Assembly (NCBI GenBank): GCA_030731855.1
Contig: JANQTG010000177.1
Location: 1 to 39,290, forward strand
Reading direction: 5' to 3'
Length of the DNA: 39,290 nucleotides
From: Cellulophaga sp.
GTDB taxonomy: Bacteria > Bacteroidota > Bacteroidia > Flavobacteriales > Flavobacteriaceae
The notes beneath the pieces were generated by a model. It was not told the DNA's origin. It worked only from the letters and a program-made list of their open reading frames with translations, and searched no databases. Shown in pieces: positions 27,369 through 35,200 of the stretch. How positions within the stretch are numbered: the stretch's first letter is position 1; every line of letters begins with the position of its first letter. Made by a program: the position numbers and the translations under genes.

Positions 27369-27476
27369 ATTCCCTTGAAGAAGGGAATCTCATAATTAAT
27401 CACTTTTATCATTTCCGCAAAGGCGGAAATCTCCTAATTTAAAACGTTTAATTGATTCCCAGCGAAGACGGGATTC
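27369..27476. repeat. Cluster of three small hairpin repeats
   Basis: Hairpin 1 is ATTCCCTT-GAAG-AAGGGAAT (27369-27388). Hairpin 2 is ATTTCCGC-AAAG-GCGGAAAT (27411-27430). Hairpin 3 (27454-27476) is a degenerate form with GATTCCC and GGGATTC. The first two are perfect with 4-nt loops, and all are of one type followed by TCT or TCTC-like tails. They lie between the small ORF at 27562 and the TIGR03915-like gene, and may affect mRNA processing or be a dispersed repeat family. Confidence 0.75.
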
Positions 27477-27561
27477 TGAATAATCTAATTAATATTTTAT
27501 TAAATGCTTGAAGTAAAATGGTCAAAAGTCTAAATGGGTAATAGATTAGACGATAAACCCT

Positions 27562-27720
27562 CTAATCCAAAATTCTTTGTCCTATATTTCCTTTTTGAAA
27601 CGATACATTATAACGTATTTTAATAGCTTTCTTAATCCTACTTTTGAACTCTACAAAACCGTAACCAAGATTTAAAATAGCAAATCGACCTTTTTCTAAA
27701 TAAGCATGTGACTGTTTCAT
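27562..27720 (-). CDS. Possible small protein between the radical SAM gene and its partner
   Basis: An open frame of 52 codons starts with ATG at 27720 and begins 36 nt after the radical SAM stop. The product is basic, with the central phrase GFVEFKSRIKKAIKIRYNV. I recognise no family. Position in the operon and a clean ATG favour a real gene, but the length is near what chance can give. The remaining sequence of the 403-nt gap between the two larger genes is the hairpin cluster and AT-rich spacer. Confidence 0.4.
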   Translation of the reverse strand: MKQSHAYLEKGRFAILNLGYGFVEFKSRIKKAIKIRYNVSFQKGNIGQRILD

Positions 27721-27756
27721 ATCGTTTTTGATTAATTTAGTTTATTGTTTTTTTCT

Positions 27757-29016
27757 TTAATTAAATAGCGACAATTGGTTGCTGTATTGATTTCTAAATT
27801 TTCCTTGAGAATTCTGTAAAATCAAGCCTTTAATTTGGGAAGCTTGCAAATCTTTTTGAGAATTATTAGTATCACAAACCATAAAATATTTTGCTCGGTT
27901 TAGTGCAACACCAATCTTTTTGAGATGTTCCCAATTTAATCGTCTAAATTTTCTAGCTTGTATAATTTTATTTACAGAATACATCCCTAAACCTGGTATT
28001 CTTGCCAACATTCTTGGTTCAGCTGTATTGACATCAATCGGAAAATCATTCAAATTACGCAATGCCCATCCTAATTTTGGATCTATATCTATATCTAAAT
28101 TCGGGTGCTTTTCGTTTAATATTTCTTGAACACTAAAACCGTAAAACCGAAGTAACCAATCTGTTTGGTATAATCTATTTTCACGCAACATCGGTACTTG
28201 CGAACCAAAGGCTGGTAAACGAACATCATCAGCAACAGGAACATAACCCGAATAATAAACCCGTTTCATGTTATAATTTTTGTAATAATGAACCGCAGAG
28301 TACATAATATCTTTATCTGATTCGCCTGTAGCCCCAATAATCATTTGAGTACTTTGACCAGCCAGAGCATATTTAGGGGTGCTTTTTATAATTTTCTTCT
28401 CGGCTTGGTATTGAATAATTTCATTCTTAACCTTCAACATGGGTTTAGTGAAATCTTCGTGTTTTTTATCGGGTGCTAACAATTTAAGTCCGGAAATAGT
28501 TGGGACCTCAATATTAACCGATAAACGATCGGCATACAAACCAGCTTCTCGCATTAATTCATCACTAGCACCAGGTATCGATTTTAAATGGATATAGCCA
28601 TTAAATTTTTCTTCTAATCGTAATTTTTTAGCCACAGCGACTAAACGTTCCATGGTGTAATCAGCGCTTTTAAAAATACCAGAGCTTAAAAAAAGACCTT
28701 CAATATAATTTCTACGATAAAAATTAATGGTCAAATCCACCACTTCTTGAATTTTAAAACCAGCTCTTTTTATGTCGTTGCTTTTTCTGGTAACACAATA
28801 GGCGCAATCGAAAATGCAATGGTTAGTCAATAGTATTTTCAACAACGAAACACAACGACCGTCTTCTGTGTATGTATGACAAATGCCCATCCCAGAACTA
28901 TCTCCTAAGCCCTTATTGGTATTCGTTCGTTTACTACCACTACTAGAACACGACACATCATATTTGGCTGCATCAACTAAAATGTTCAATTTTTCTTTTA
29001 TTCTTTCGAAGGACAT
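27757..29016 (-). CDS. Radical SAM protein, putative DNA modification/repair type (TIGR03916-like)
   Basis: This 419-residue protein has the radical SAM CxxxCxxC motif at C67, C71 and C74 (HCIFDCAYC), which holds a 4Fe-4S cluster and cleaves S-adenosylmethionine. Further Cys residues lie at positions 23, 46 and 55. A TIM-barrel-like part follows, then a helix-hairpin-helix DNA-binding element near 335-370 (IPGLGMYSVNKIIQARK). The combination fits the family annotated as putative DNA modification/repair radical SAM protein, always found with a partner like the one at 26577. The reaction is unknown. Its promoter lies in the control region shared with the S24 regulator. Confidence 0.93.
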   Translation of the reverse strand: MSFERIKEKLNILVDAAKYDVSCSSSGSKRTNTNKGLGDSSGMGICHTYTEDGRCVSLLKILLTNHCIFDCAYCVTRKSNDIKRAGFKIQEVVDLTINFYRRNYIEGLFLSSGIFKSADYTMERLVAVAKKLRLEEKFNGYIHLKSIPGASDELMREAGLYADRLSVNIEVPTISGLKLLAPDKKHEDFTKPMLKVKNEIIQYQAEKKIIKSTPKYALAGQSTQMIIGATGESDKDIMYSAVHYYKNYNMKRVYYSGYVPVADDVRLPAFGSQVPMLRENRLYQTDWLLRFYGFSVQEILNEKHPNLDIDIDPKLGWALRNLNDFPIDVNTAEPRMLARIPGLGMYSVNKIIQARKFRRLNWEHLKKIGVALNRAKYFMVCDTNNSQKDLQASQIKGLILQNSQGKFRNQYSNQLSLFN

Positions 29017-29037
29017 ACGCTCGCTTTGTAATTAATC

Positions 29038-29045
29038 CAAATTTA
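29038..29045 (-). promoter_or_regulatory. Predicted -7 promoter box of the radical SAM gene, TAAATTTG
   Basis: The minus strand reads TAAATTTG, a TAnnTTTG match, 22 nt before the start codon. It overlaps by four bases the left arm of the inverted repeat at 29042-29080, so binding there would block RNA polymerase. Confidence 0.6.
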
Positions 29046-29080
29046 TGGAATATTTCCTAATTATGGAAATATTCCATAAA
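29042..29080. promoter_or_regulatory. Perfect inverted repeat, 16-nt arms, probable operator 1
   Basis: TTTATGGAATATTTCC (29042-29057) is exactly complementary to GGAAATATTCCATAAA (29065-29080), with a 7-nt AT-rich spacer. Each arm also contains the near-palindrome GGAATATTTCC or GGAAATATTCC, so two dimers could bind side by side. It lies between the divergent start codons of the radical SAM protein and the S24 regulator. Confidence 0.8.
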
Positions 29081-29083
29081 ATA

Positions 29084-29102
29084 TTTTGGATATAATCCAA
29101 AA
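29084..29102. promoter_or_regulatory. Perfect inverted repeat, 8-nt arms, probable operator 2
   Basis: TTTTGGAT (29084-29091) and ATCCAAAA (29095-29102) are separated by ATA. It ends 4 nt before the predicted -7 box of the S24 regulator and so falls in the promoter spacer. A further ATCCAAA half-site occurs at 29035-29041 near the other promoter. Confidence 0.75.
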
Positions 29103-29106
29103 AGCG

Positions 29107-29114
29107 TATATTTG
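29107..29114 (+). promoter_or_regulatory. Predicted -7 promoter box of the S24 regulator, TATATTTG
   Basis: A perfect TAnnTTTG match, 22 nt before the ATG at 29137. It is flanked on its upstream side by operator 2. Confidence 0.65.
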
Positions 29115-29136
29115 GTTGAATTACAGGACTATTTTT

Positions 29137-29892
29137 ATGGAAAATGAACTAACATTAAAGCGATTTATTGATATACGACGCGACTTAGGCTTTACCCAGG
29201 CAGAGTTTGCAGCGCTTTTGGGTGTCTCTAACACAACAGCCGATATAGAACGCGGAAGAACAAAATTATCTGGTAAAATTGTGGTAGAATTATTTAAACA
29301 GTTTAAAATAAATCCGCTTTGGCTTTTTGGCGATAGTGAAAATAAATATTTAGAAAGTTCCAATACCAGCGTAATTCCGAAAGTAGTTACCGTAAGTAAT
29401 TCCGACAATGAAAACATGGTATTAGTCAATGCGAAAGCTGCTGCAGGGTATCCACAAAATATACAAGATACTAGTTGGTACCAACAATTGCCAGCGTTTG
29501 ATTTACCGATCCCTGAATTTAGAAATGCCACCTACCGAGGTTTTCAAGTAGAAGGCGATAGTATGTTGCCTAATTTAAAACCTGGTGATTGGGTTTTAGC
29601 AAGAGCGATAGAACATATTGATGATGTGAGTCCGAATAAAATATATGTGGTGGTGTTGCAAGACGCTGTCTTGGTGAAGAAAGTCATCAAAAAACCTAAT
29701 TCTAACAATGTTACTTTAGTTTCTTTAAATGAAACCTATCCACCCTACGAGATTAAACCTTTTCAAATTCAAGAAATTTGGCAGGTAAATAGTAAAATTA
29801 CGTTTGGAGTCGATGCCACTACCGAAACGGGACTTCTACGACAATTACAAGAGTCTATGGAAGAGTTGAAGAGCCAGTTGAAGAAGGTCTAA
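29137..29892 (+). CDS. LexA-like regulator: HTH joined to an S24 peptidase domain
   Basis: The start is the ATG at 29137 (MENELTLKRF). A TTG 51 nt upstream is not needed and lies in the operator. The 251-residue product has an XRE-type helix-turn-helix (about 10-50, FTQAEFAALLGVSNTTADIERGR) and an S24 peptidase domain (about 95-220). An Ala103-Gly104 bond in AKAAAGYPQ fits the self-cleavage site of LexA/UmuD proteins. Ser142 in EGDSMLP and Lys181 or Lys182 in VLVKKV fit the Ser-Lys pair. By analogy it represses until activated RecA causes cleavage. Phage CI-type repressors share this architecture, but no phage genes are near. Confidence 0.92.
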   Translation: MENELTLKRFIDIRRDLGFTQAEFAALLGVSNTTADIERGRTKLSGKIVVELFKQFKINPLWLFGDSENKYLESSNTSVIPKVVTVSNSDNENMVLVNAKAAAGYPQNIQDTSWYQQLPAFDLPIPEFRNATYRGFQVEGDSMLPNLKPGDWVLARAIEHIDDVSPNKIYVVVLQDAVLVKKVIKKPNSNNVTLVSLNETYPPYEIKPFQIQEIWQVNSKITFGVDATTETGLLRQLQESMEELKSQLKKV

Positions 29893-29939
29893 ATGCCTAA
29901 ATAGCGCTTTAAAATCTTAAAAACTAGCAATTTTACTAC

Positions 29940-30221
29940 CTAAAGGTAAATGCATTTGTAAGAGGTATCTTCCTTAACTGAAACCTGAAAAGAGCTGTTT
30001 GCAGGTACTTCAAAAGAATCGAAGGCTACGTAATGTACAAAATCTTCTGACTCTTTTAAACGCACAAGCATTTCTCCTGAAATTACGGTCATGATTTCCA
30101 CACAATTCGTTCCAAAAGTATAATCACCAGGAGCCATAACACCTATGGTTGCTTTACCTTCTTTATTATTAAATGCGATCGATACTACATGGTTATCGAA
30201 ATAGGTATTTGTTTTAAACAT
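29940..30221 (-). CDS. ppnP: Pyrimidine/purine nucleoside phosphorylase
   Basis: This 93-residue small cupin has the signature GVMAPGDYTFGTN and EIMTVISGEMLVRL. In E. coli, PpnP (YaiE) cleaves several nucleosides with phosphate to give a free base and ribose 1-phosphate. Length matches the family. It begins 18 nt after the gene at 30240-30953, so the two are likely cotranscribed. Confidence 0.93.
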   Translation of the reverse strand: MFKTNTYFDNHVVSIAFNNKEGKATIGVMAPGDYTFGTNCVEIMTVISGEMLVRLKESEDFVHYVAFDSFEVPANSSFQVSVKEDTSYKCIYL

Positions 30222-30239
30222 ATTTTTATTTTGTCAGTT

Positions 30240-30953
30240 TTAATTATACGCCCGAACGTCTCCCATACTTAATGTTACAGGTCCTAATTTATGTGATGAA
30301 GGCAAAAAGGCCCCATTTTTCATAACTTTCCAATCGTCCCAAGAAGCTTCTAGACCACCAATAGGGATAATTTTAACCCACATTTGATAACTTATAGGGA
30401 ATCCGTTTGGTTGTAATTTCCAAAGATAAGAATCTCCTGGCGTTGTACCACCAGACGAATAGGTGACTAATAAACCCTCTGAACCATCTTCAAAAGCTAC
30501 TAAACTTCGTGTTGTTCCTTTATCAAATACTTTAAATGGTGCAACTAGCCAAAAGGAATCATTGTTAAAAAAGTCAGTTGCTTTTTGAATCAAATCTGCT
30601 TTTGAATCACCCAAAACTTCTTTAGCATCTTTAAAAACCTGACTAGCTTGGGGATTACTTAAATTTAAATTTACAATATTATCACCCCATTTTACATCAA
30701 CTTTTCCGTTTACTTTATCCCATTTGTATTCGTGTGTGCCTCCAGCAAAAGACCATTCTATAAATTGAGTTTGCGTATACGCATCATACTGAATAGCTTT
30801 CAACATTTTTTGTGCTAAAATATCTGCTTGTTCAGGTTTTGATCCTTCTGGCAAAGCTTGGTTATAAACCAAATACAAAATCGCAAATGCCATTAACAGC
30901 AAAGCGATGAAACCCAATGCTACTTTAAGAAGTATTTTAAAAATTCTTTTCAT
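30240..30953 (-). CDS. Membrane-anchored protein of unknown function
   Basis: This 237-residue protein has a single membrane segment (about 9-30) and an exported soluble domain. Visible phrases such as IEWSFAGGTHEYKWDKVNGKV and a beta-rich remainder ending with SWDDWKVMKNGAFLPSS suggest a small beta-sandwich or outer-membrane-associated factor, widely present in this group. I assign no function. It is followed directly by ppnP. Confidence 0.82.
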   Translation of the reverse strand: MKRIFKILLKVALGFIALLLMAFAILYLVYNQALPEGSKPEQADILAQKMLKAIQYDAYTQTQFIEWSFAGGTHEYKWDKVNGKVDVKWGDNIVNLNLSNPQASQVFKDAKEVLGDSKADLIQKATDFFNNDSFWLVAPFKVFDKGTTRSLVAFEDGSEGLLVTYSSGGTTPGDSYLWKLQPNGFPISYQMWVKIIPIGGLEASWDDWKVMKNGAFLPSSHKLGPVTLSMGDVRAYN

Positions 30954-31221
30954 ATTTTTTTGCTTTGCGCTAAGTGGTAAACGCGTTGCGCTTTATTTAA
31001 TTTATTTGTTGGACACAAATATCACGAATTTACTCGAATTTTGACTAAATAAACAGGCATCCACTTCCTACATTTGAACTAAGTGTATTAATTTGTGTGT
31101 AAAAGTCGAATGTCCAAAGTTTGGGAATACTTCCCCCGTTTATTTTCCATCAATCATTAACGAACAACCATCAACGGAGACAACCATCAACGAACAACAA
31201 AAAACAAACAACAATTTTTAA
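30954..31221. other. Intergenic stretch with the heptamer repeat
   Basis: No gene is evident. The right half holds the TGGTTGA-family heptamers (31150-31214). The left half has a short imperfect inverted repeat around GCGCTAAG...CGCGTTGCGC (30966-30992) of unclear meaning. Confidence 0.4.
31150..31214. repeat. Tandem heptamer repeat, reverse orientation
   Basis: Read on the plus strand the units are TCAATCA, TTAACGA, ACAACCA, TCAACGG, (AG), ACAACCA, TCAACGA, ACAACAA, AAAACAA, ACAACAA. This is the complement of the TGGTTGW/TCGTTGW heptamers at 16-92, with one two-base insertion. It precedes the stop of the gamma-glutamyltransferase gene on the minus strand. Confidence 0.8.
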
Positions 31222-32907
31222 TTAATACCCAACCGCCGCATCATCACCACGCTTATCTGCGCCACCTTCTAGTTTTCCATTAGGTAGTACCAAAATAGCA
31301 TCTACCTTACCAATAATAGGGGTGTTTTCTTCATTAATCAAATATTCTTTTGCTTTTAAGGCTTTCATAGTCTCTTGGGGAAACCCGTTTGGTTCAAAAA
31401 CAACCATATCAGGTAACCACTGATGGTGAAATCTTGGTGCATTTACTGCCTCTTGCATACTCATGTTATATTCATAACTATTTAAAATCGTTTGTGCTAC
31501 GGCAGTAATTATTGTAGAACCACCTGGTGTGCCAACAACCATCCATAATTTTCCATCTTTTTCTACAATCGTAGGCGTCATGCTACTCAGCATTCTTTTT
31601 TCTGGCGCAATACTATTTGCCTCCGCTCCCGTTAGTCCAAATACATTAGGAACACCTGCTTTTGCACTAAAATCATCCATTTCATTATTCAAGAAAAATC
31701 CTAATTCATCACTATATAATTTAGAGCCAAAATTGGTATTTAAAGTGGTGGTAACCGAAACAGCATTACCCTCAGCATCAATAATAGAGTAGTGGGTGGT
31801 TTCCATACTTTCCACAATCTGTACTTTTCCGTGGGACACATCGTCAGATTTTGTGGCTTTATCAAAAGAAAAACTCTGCATACGTTCCTTTAAATAGGCA
31901 TCACTTAATAAAACATCTAATGGAATATCTACAAAATCAGGATCGCCTAAATAAAAATTTCTATCGGCATAAGCACGGCGCGATGCCTCTGTAAATAACT
32001 GGATAGTTTTAACAGAATTGTGACCGAAATCACCAATGTCATAAGGCTCAATCATTTTAAATATCTGTTGCATAGTGACCCCTCCGCTACTAGGCGGACT
32101 CATAGAAATAACTTTTAAATCTTTATATTTAAATACTACAGGTTGGCGCCATTGCGCTTCGTATTTTTCTAAATCTTCTACTGTAACATAACCTCCTTTT
32201 GCTTGAATATAGTTCGCTAATTTTTCGGCTACTTCACCTTTATAAAATCCATCTCTGCCTTTTTCCATAATAGTTCTCAAGGTTTTTGCTAATGCAGGAT
32301 ATTTGATGATATCGCCTTCTTTATAGACCGTAGCAAATTTTGTAGAATCACTATTTACTTCCATAAAAACATCTCTATAATAGGCTAATCTTTTGGCCTG
32401 ATCGGCTGTTACGACCACGCCACGCTCCGCTAGTTCAATTACCGGAGTTATAATTTCTTTTAAAGACAATTTTCCAAACTTTTTGTGTACCTCAATAACA
32501 CCCGCAATAGCTCCTGGAACACCCACTGCTGTTGCCCCTTTGGTGCTCATATCAGGAATAACGTTTCCCAAAGAATCTAAATACATGTTTTTATGGGCTG
32601 ACTTTGGTGCTTTTTCTCTATAATCTAAAGCGCCAAAATCGCCATCACTTTTACGATACACCATAAAGCCGCCACCACCAATATTACCTGCAACCGGATA
32701 GGCAACAGCTAGCGCTAATTGTGTTCCGACCATCGCATCAAAAGCATTACCGCCTTTTTGCATAATATCAGAGCCAATTTTTGAAGCTTCTTCTCTGGCA
32801 GAAACTACCATAGCTTTTTCCGCTACTAAACCCGTAGGCATTGGCGCTTGCTTTTTACATTGTATGGATAAAAGCAGTACCACAACTAAATAAAGGTATT
32901 TTTTCAT
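31222..32907 (-). CDS. ggt: Gamma-glutamyltransferase (lipoprotein)
   Basis: This 561-residue exported enzyme has a lipobox (LSIQC, acylated Cys 17), so it is probably anchored in the cell envelope. It is the precursor that cleaves itself into two subunits. The active-site Thr lies in the ETTHYSIID sequence near residue 368. Other marks are [27 protein letters not shown], and a C-terminal [12 protein letters not shown]. It transfers or hydrolyses gamma-glutamyl groups, for example from glutathione. It begins 14 nt after the AcpH-like gene, so the two are likely one transcript. Confidence 0.95.
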   Translation of the reverse strand: MKKYLYLVVVLLLSIQCKKQAPMPTGLVAEKAMVVSAREEASKIGSDIMQKGGNAFDAMVGTQLALAVAYPVAGNIGGGGFMVYRKSDGDFGALDYREKAPKSAHKNMYLDSLGNVIPDMSTKGATAVGVPGAIAGVIEVHKKFGKLSLKEIITPVIELAERGVVVTADQAKRLAYYRDVFMEVNSDSTKFATVYKEGDIIKYPALAKTLRTIMEKGRDGFYKGEVAEKLANYIQAKGGYVTVEDLEKYEAQWRQPVVFKYKDLKVISMSPPSSGGVTMQQIFKMIEPYDIGDFGHNSVKTIQLFTEASRRAYADRNFYLGDPDFVDIPLDVLLSDAYLKERMQSFSFDKATKSDDVSHGKVQIVESMETTHYSIIDAEGNAVSVTTTLNTNFGSKLYSDELGFFLNNEMDDFSAKAGVPNVFGLTGAEANSIAPEKRMLSSMTPTIVEKDGKLWMVVGTPGGSTIITAVAQTILNSYEYNMSMQEAVNAPRFHHQWLPDMVVFEPNGFPQETMKALKAKEYLINEENTPIIGKVDAILVLPNGKLEGGADKRGDDAAVGY

Positions 32908-32921
32908 TGTATAAGTTTGAT

Positions 32922-33506
32922 TTAAAGTGAATTGTATTTTTGTTTTGAAAAATCGATTAATTCTTGAAAAAAAGAGGTGAATTCTTTTTCAAATTCATTA
33001 TAATGCTCTTCTAAATCTAAAATAGCAAAATTCATTTTAGATTTGTTTTTTGTCCGTCGATTCATTCCTTGTAACACATTACCAATTCCCTCTAAGTTCG
33101 CATAATTTAGAATCCAATTATCGCTAATCATATAAGGCATCATGTGTTTAGTGGTGTCAGGTAAAATAGCATAATTATCTTCTAATAAGTCGTAAAAATT
33201 ATCAACAAATTCGGCTAATGGAATATCAGAATAATCCTTCCAGTTTTTAGCTAAAAAATGGTCGTAAAAAATATCGACAATAATACCGCTATAATGACTG
33301 TAATTTTCATGAAGTTTTTTGGTACTGAGTCTAACTGTTGGGTGTGCGTCTGTAAACGTATCAATATGTCGGTGCAGTTTAATTCCTTTTTGGACTCTTT
33401 CAGGTAAGTGTTTAAACTTATTTCCACGAATACTATCGGCGATAAAGTTGCCAATAGTGATTTCGTTATCATTGAAAGAAAGATAAATATGGGCCAAAAA
33501 ATTCAT
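32922..33506 (-). CDS. acpH: ACP phosphodiesterase-like protein
   Basis: This 194-residue protein starts [28 protein letters not shown], as members of this family do. [12 protein letters not shown] and [12 protein letters not shown] carry the histidines and aspartates typical of an HD-like metal site. E. coli AcpH removes the phosphopantetheine arm from acyl carrier protein. Function is inferred by family. It is the first gene of a pair with gamma-glutamyltransferase. Confidence 0.85.
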   Translation of the reverse strand: MNFLAHIYLSFNDNEITIGNFIADSIRGNKFKHLPERVQKGIKLHRHIDTFTDAHPTVRLSTKKLHENYSHYSGIIVDIFYDHFLAKNWKDYSDIPLAEFVDNFYDLLEDNYAILPDTTKHMMPYMISDNWILNYANLEGIGNVLQGMNRRTKNKSKMNFAILDLEEHYNEFEKEFTSFFQELIDFSKQKYNSL

Positions 33507-33574
33507 AAAATCGTTGAAAAGACTATTAATGTCGAAATTACAAATAAGTACAATACCTTTTAGTCTGAACCGTT

Positions 33575-33582
33575 TATATTTG
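33575..33582 (+). promoter_or_regulatory. Probable -7 promoter box of glmM, TATATTTG
   Basis: A perfect TAnnTTTG match 19 nt before the glmM ATG at 33602. Spacing predicts a leader of only about 12 nt. Confidence 0.55.
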
Positions 33583-33601
33583 CAAAAACTTTAAAGTAAT
33601 T

Positions 33602-34993
33602 ATGACACTAATCAAATCAATTTCAGGAATAAGAGGTACTATAGGTGGTAAACCAGGCGATAATTTAACACCAATTGATGCCGTAAAATTTGCAGCTGCT
33701 TACGGAATATGGCTTAAAGGATACACCAAAACCGATAAAAAACTAAAAGTGGTTATTGGTAGAGATGCACGTTTATCTGGAGAAATGATTCAGAATTTAG
33801 TTGTTTCTACTTTAGTTGGTTTAGGTATTGATGTAATTGATTTAGACCTTTCAACCACACCAACGGTTGAAATTGCTGTTCCTTTAGAAAATGCTGATGG
33901 CGGAATTATTTTAACCGCAAGCCATAATCCTAAACAATGGAACGCCTTAAAACTCTTAAACGAAAAAGGAGAATTTTTAAATGCCGCAGAAGGTGCTTTA
34001 ATTCTTGAAATTGCAGAGAAAGAAGATTTTAATTTTTCTGAGGTTGATGATTTAGGGGAAATTACAAGAAACGATTCGTATATCGACATTCATATTGATG
34101 AAGTGCTTGATTTACCACTTGTTAATGCAGACACGATTCGCGCAGCAAAATTTAAAGTCGTGGTTGATGGCGTAAATTCTACGGGAGGTATTGCTATTCC
34201 AAAATTATTAAAAGAATTAGGGGTTGAAGTGGTGGAATTGTATTGCGACCCTACAGGTCATTTTCCGCACAATCCAGAACCTTTAAAAGAGCATTTGGGT
34301 GATATTTGTGCACTTGTGTTAAAAGAAAAAGCAGATTTCGGAATTGTGGTGGATCCAGATGTTGATCGTTTGGCTTTTATTAGTAATGATGGCGAAATGT
34401 TTGGCGAAGAATATACTTTGGTGGCTTGTGCTGATTATGTATTAGGAAAAACCAAAGGCAATACAGTATCTAACTTATCATCTTCCAGAGCACTAAGAGA
34501 TATTTCAGAAAAGCATGGTGGAACGTATGAAGCCGCAGCTGTTGGGGAAGTAAATGTAGTAACAAAAATGAAAGCGAACAATGCCATTATTGGTGGCGAG
34601 GGCAATGGCGGTATTATTTATCCTGAAAGTCATTATGGTCGTGATTCTTTAGTAGGTACAGCCTTATTTTTAATGTTGATGGCAGAAAAAGGTGGAACTG
34701 TGGCTGAATTAAGAGCTAGTTATCCATCATACTTTATGAGTAAAAAGAAAATAGAATTAACACCTGGTTTAGATGTTGATGCTATTTTAGAAGCTATGGC
34801 TATCAAATATAAAGATGAAGAAATTTCTACCATTGACGGTGTAAAGATCGATTTTCCTGAAAATTGGGTACATTTACGTAAATCGAATACCGAACCTATT
34901 ATCAGAATTTATACCGAAGCAAAATCACAGCAAGAAGCAGATGGTTTAGCAGATAAGATTATTGGAGAGATAAAAGCAGTTGCTGGGTTATAA
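33602..34993 (+). CDS. glmM: Phosphoglucosamine mutase
   Basis: This 463-residue protein belongs to the alpha-D-phosphohexomutase family. The phosphorylated Ser is Ser107 in TASHNPKQWN, the metal-binding loop is DPDVDRLAF, the sugar-recognition loop GEGNGGIIYPE, and the phosphate-binding segment RKSNTEPIIRIYTEA. It converts glucosamine-6-phosphate to glucosamine-1-phosphate on the way to UDP-GlcNAc for peptidoglycan and lipid A. A phosphomannomutase role cannot be wholly excluded from motifs. It is a single gene with a strong terminator at 35161-35200. Confidence 0.92.
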   Translation: MTLIKSISGIRGTIGGKPGDNLTPIDAVKFAAAYGIWLKGYTKTDKKLKVVIGRDARLSGEMIQNLVVSTLVGLGIDVIDLDLSTTPTVEIAVPLENADGGIILTASHNPKQWNALKLLNEKGEFLNAAEGALILEIAEKEDFNFSEVDDLGEITRNDSYIDIHIDEVLDLPLVNADTIRAAKFKVVVDGVNSTGGIAIPKLLKELGVEVVELYCDPTGHFPHNPEPLKEHLGDICALVLKEKADFGIVVDPDVDRLAFISNDGEMFGEEYTLVACADYVLGKTKGNTVSNLSSSRALRDISEKHGGTYEAAAVGEVNVVTKMKANNAIIGGEGNGGIIYPESHYGRDSLVGTALFLMLMAEKGGTVAELRASYPSYFMSKKKIELTPGLDVDAILEAMAIKYKDEEISTIDGVKIDFPENWVHLRKSNTEPIIRIYTEAKSQQEADGLADKIIGEIKAVAGL

Positions 34994-35018
34994 GTTTTGA
35001 GTTTTTATAAGTATTAGG

Positions 35019-35106
35019 TATAAAGTATTAAGACTACAAAAAATACGAAATTAGAAATACGAAGTATGAGGTACGAAGTATGAAGTACGAAGTAGGAAGT
35101 ACGAAA
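35019..35106. repeat. Intergenic repeat with seven tandem TAnGAAG heptamers
   Basis: The left half (35019-35063) shares two exact 16-nt words with 26438-26482. From 35058 to 35106 seven units of 7 nt follow without a gap: TACGAAG, TATGAGG, TACGAAG, TATGAAG, TACGAAG, TAGGAAG, TACGAAA. It lies between the glmM stop and a terminator. Confidence 0.75.
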
Positions 35107-35160
35107 TTAGAAACAATGAAAAATAAGCTTACCGCTTAAAGCCTACAGCATAAAGCCATT

Positions 35161-35200
35161 AAAAAAGGGATTTATTTTTAAAAAAATCAATCCCTTTTTT
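35161..35200. terminator. Bidirectional terminator between glmM and the acyltransferase gene
   Basis: AAAAAAGGGATT (35161-35172) is exactly complementary to AATCCCTTTTTT (35189-35200). The A and T runs give T-tracts in both directions, and the inner AT-rich part adds pairing. It serves the convergent genes glmM and 35199-36080. Confidence 0.88.

Noticed and set aside
29086-29136. Extended start of the S24 regulator at a TTG
   Set aside because: It would translate operator and promoter sequence. The ATG at 29137 gives the normal family N-terminus and a sensible leader after the -7 box.
29137-29892. Phage repressor of a resident prophage
   Set aside because: No integrase, structural or lysis genes are nearby, and the divergent partner is a radical SAM repair-type gene. 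The CI-like architecture alone is not enough.
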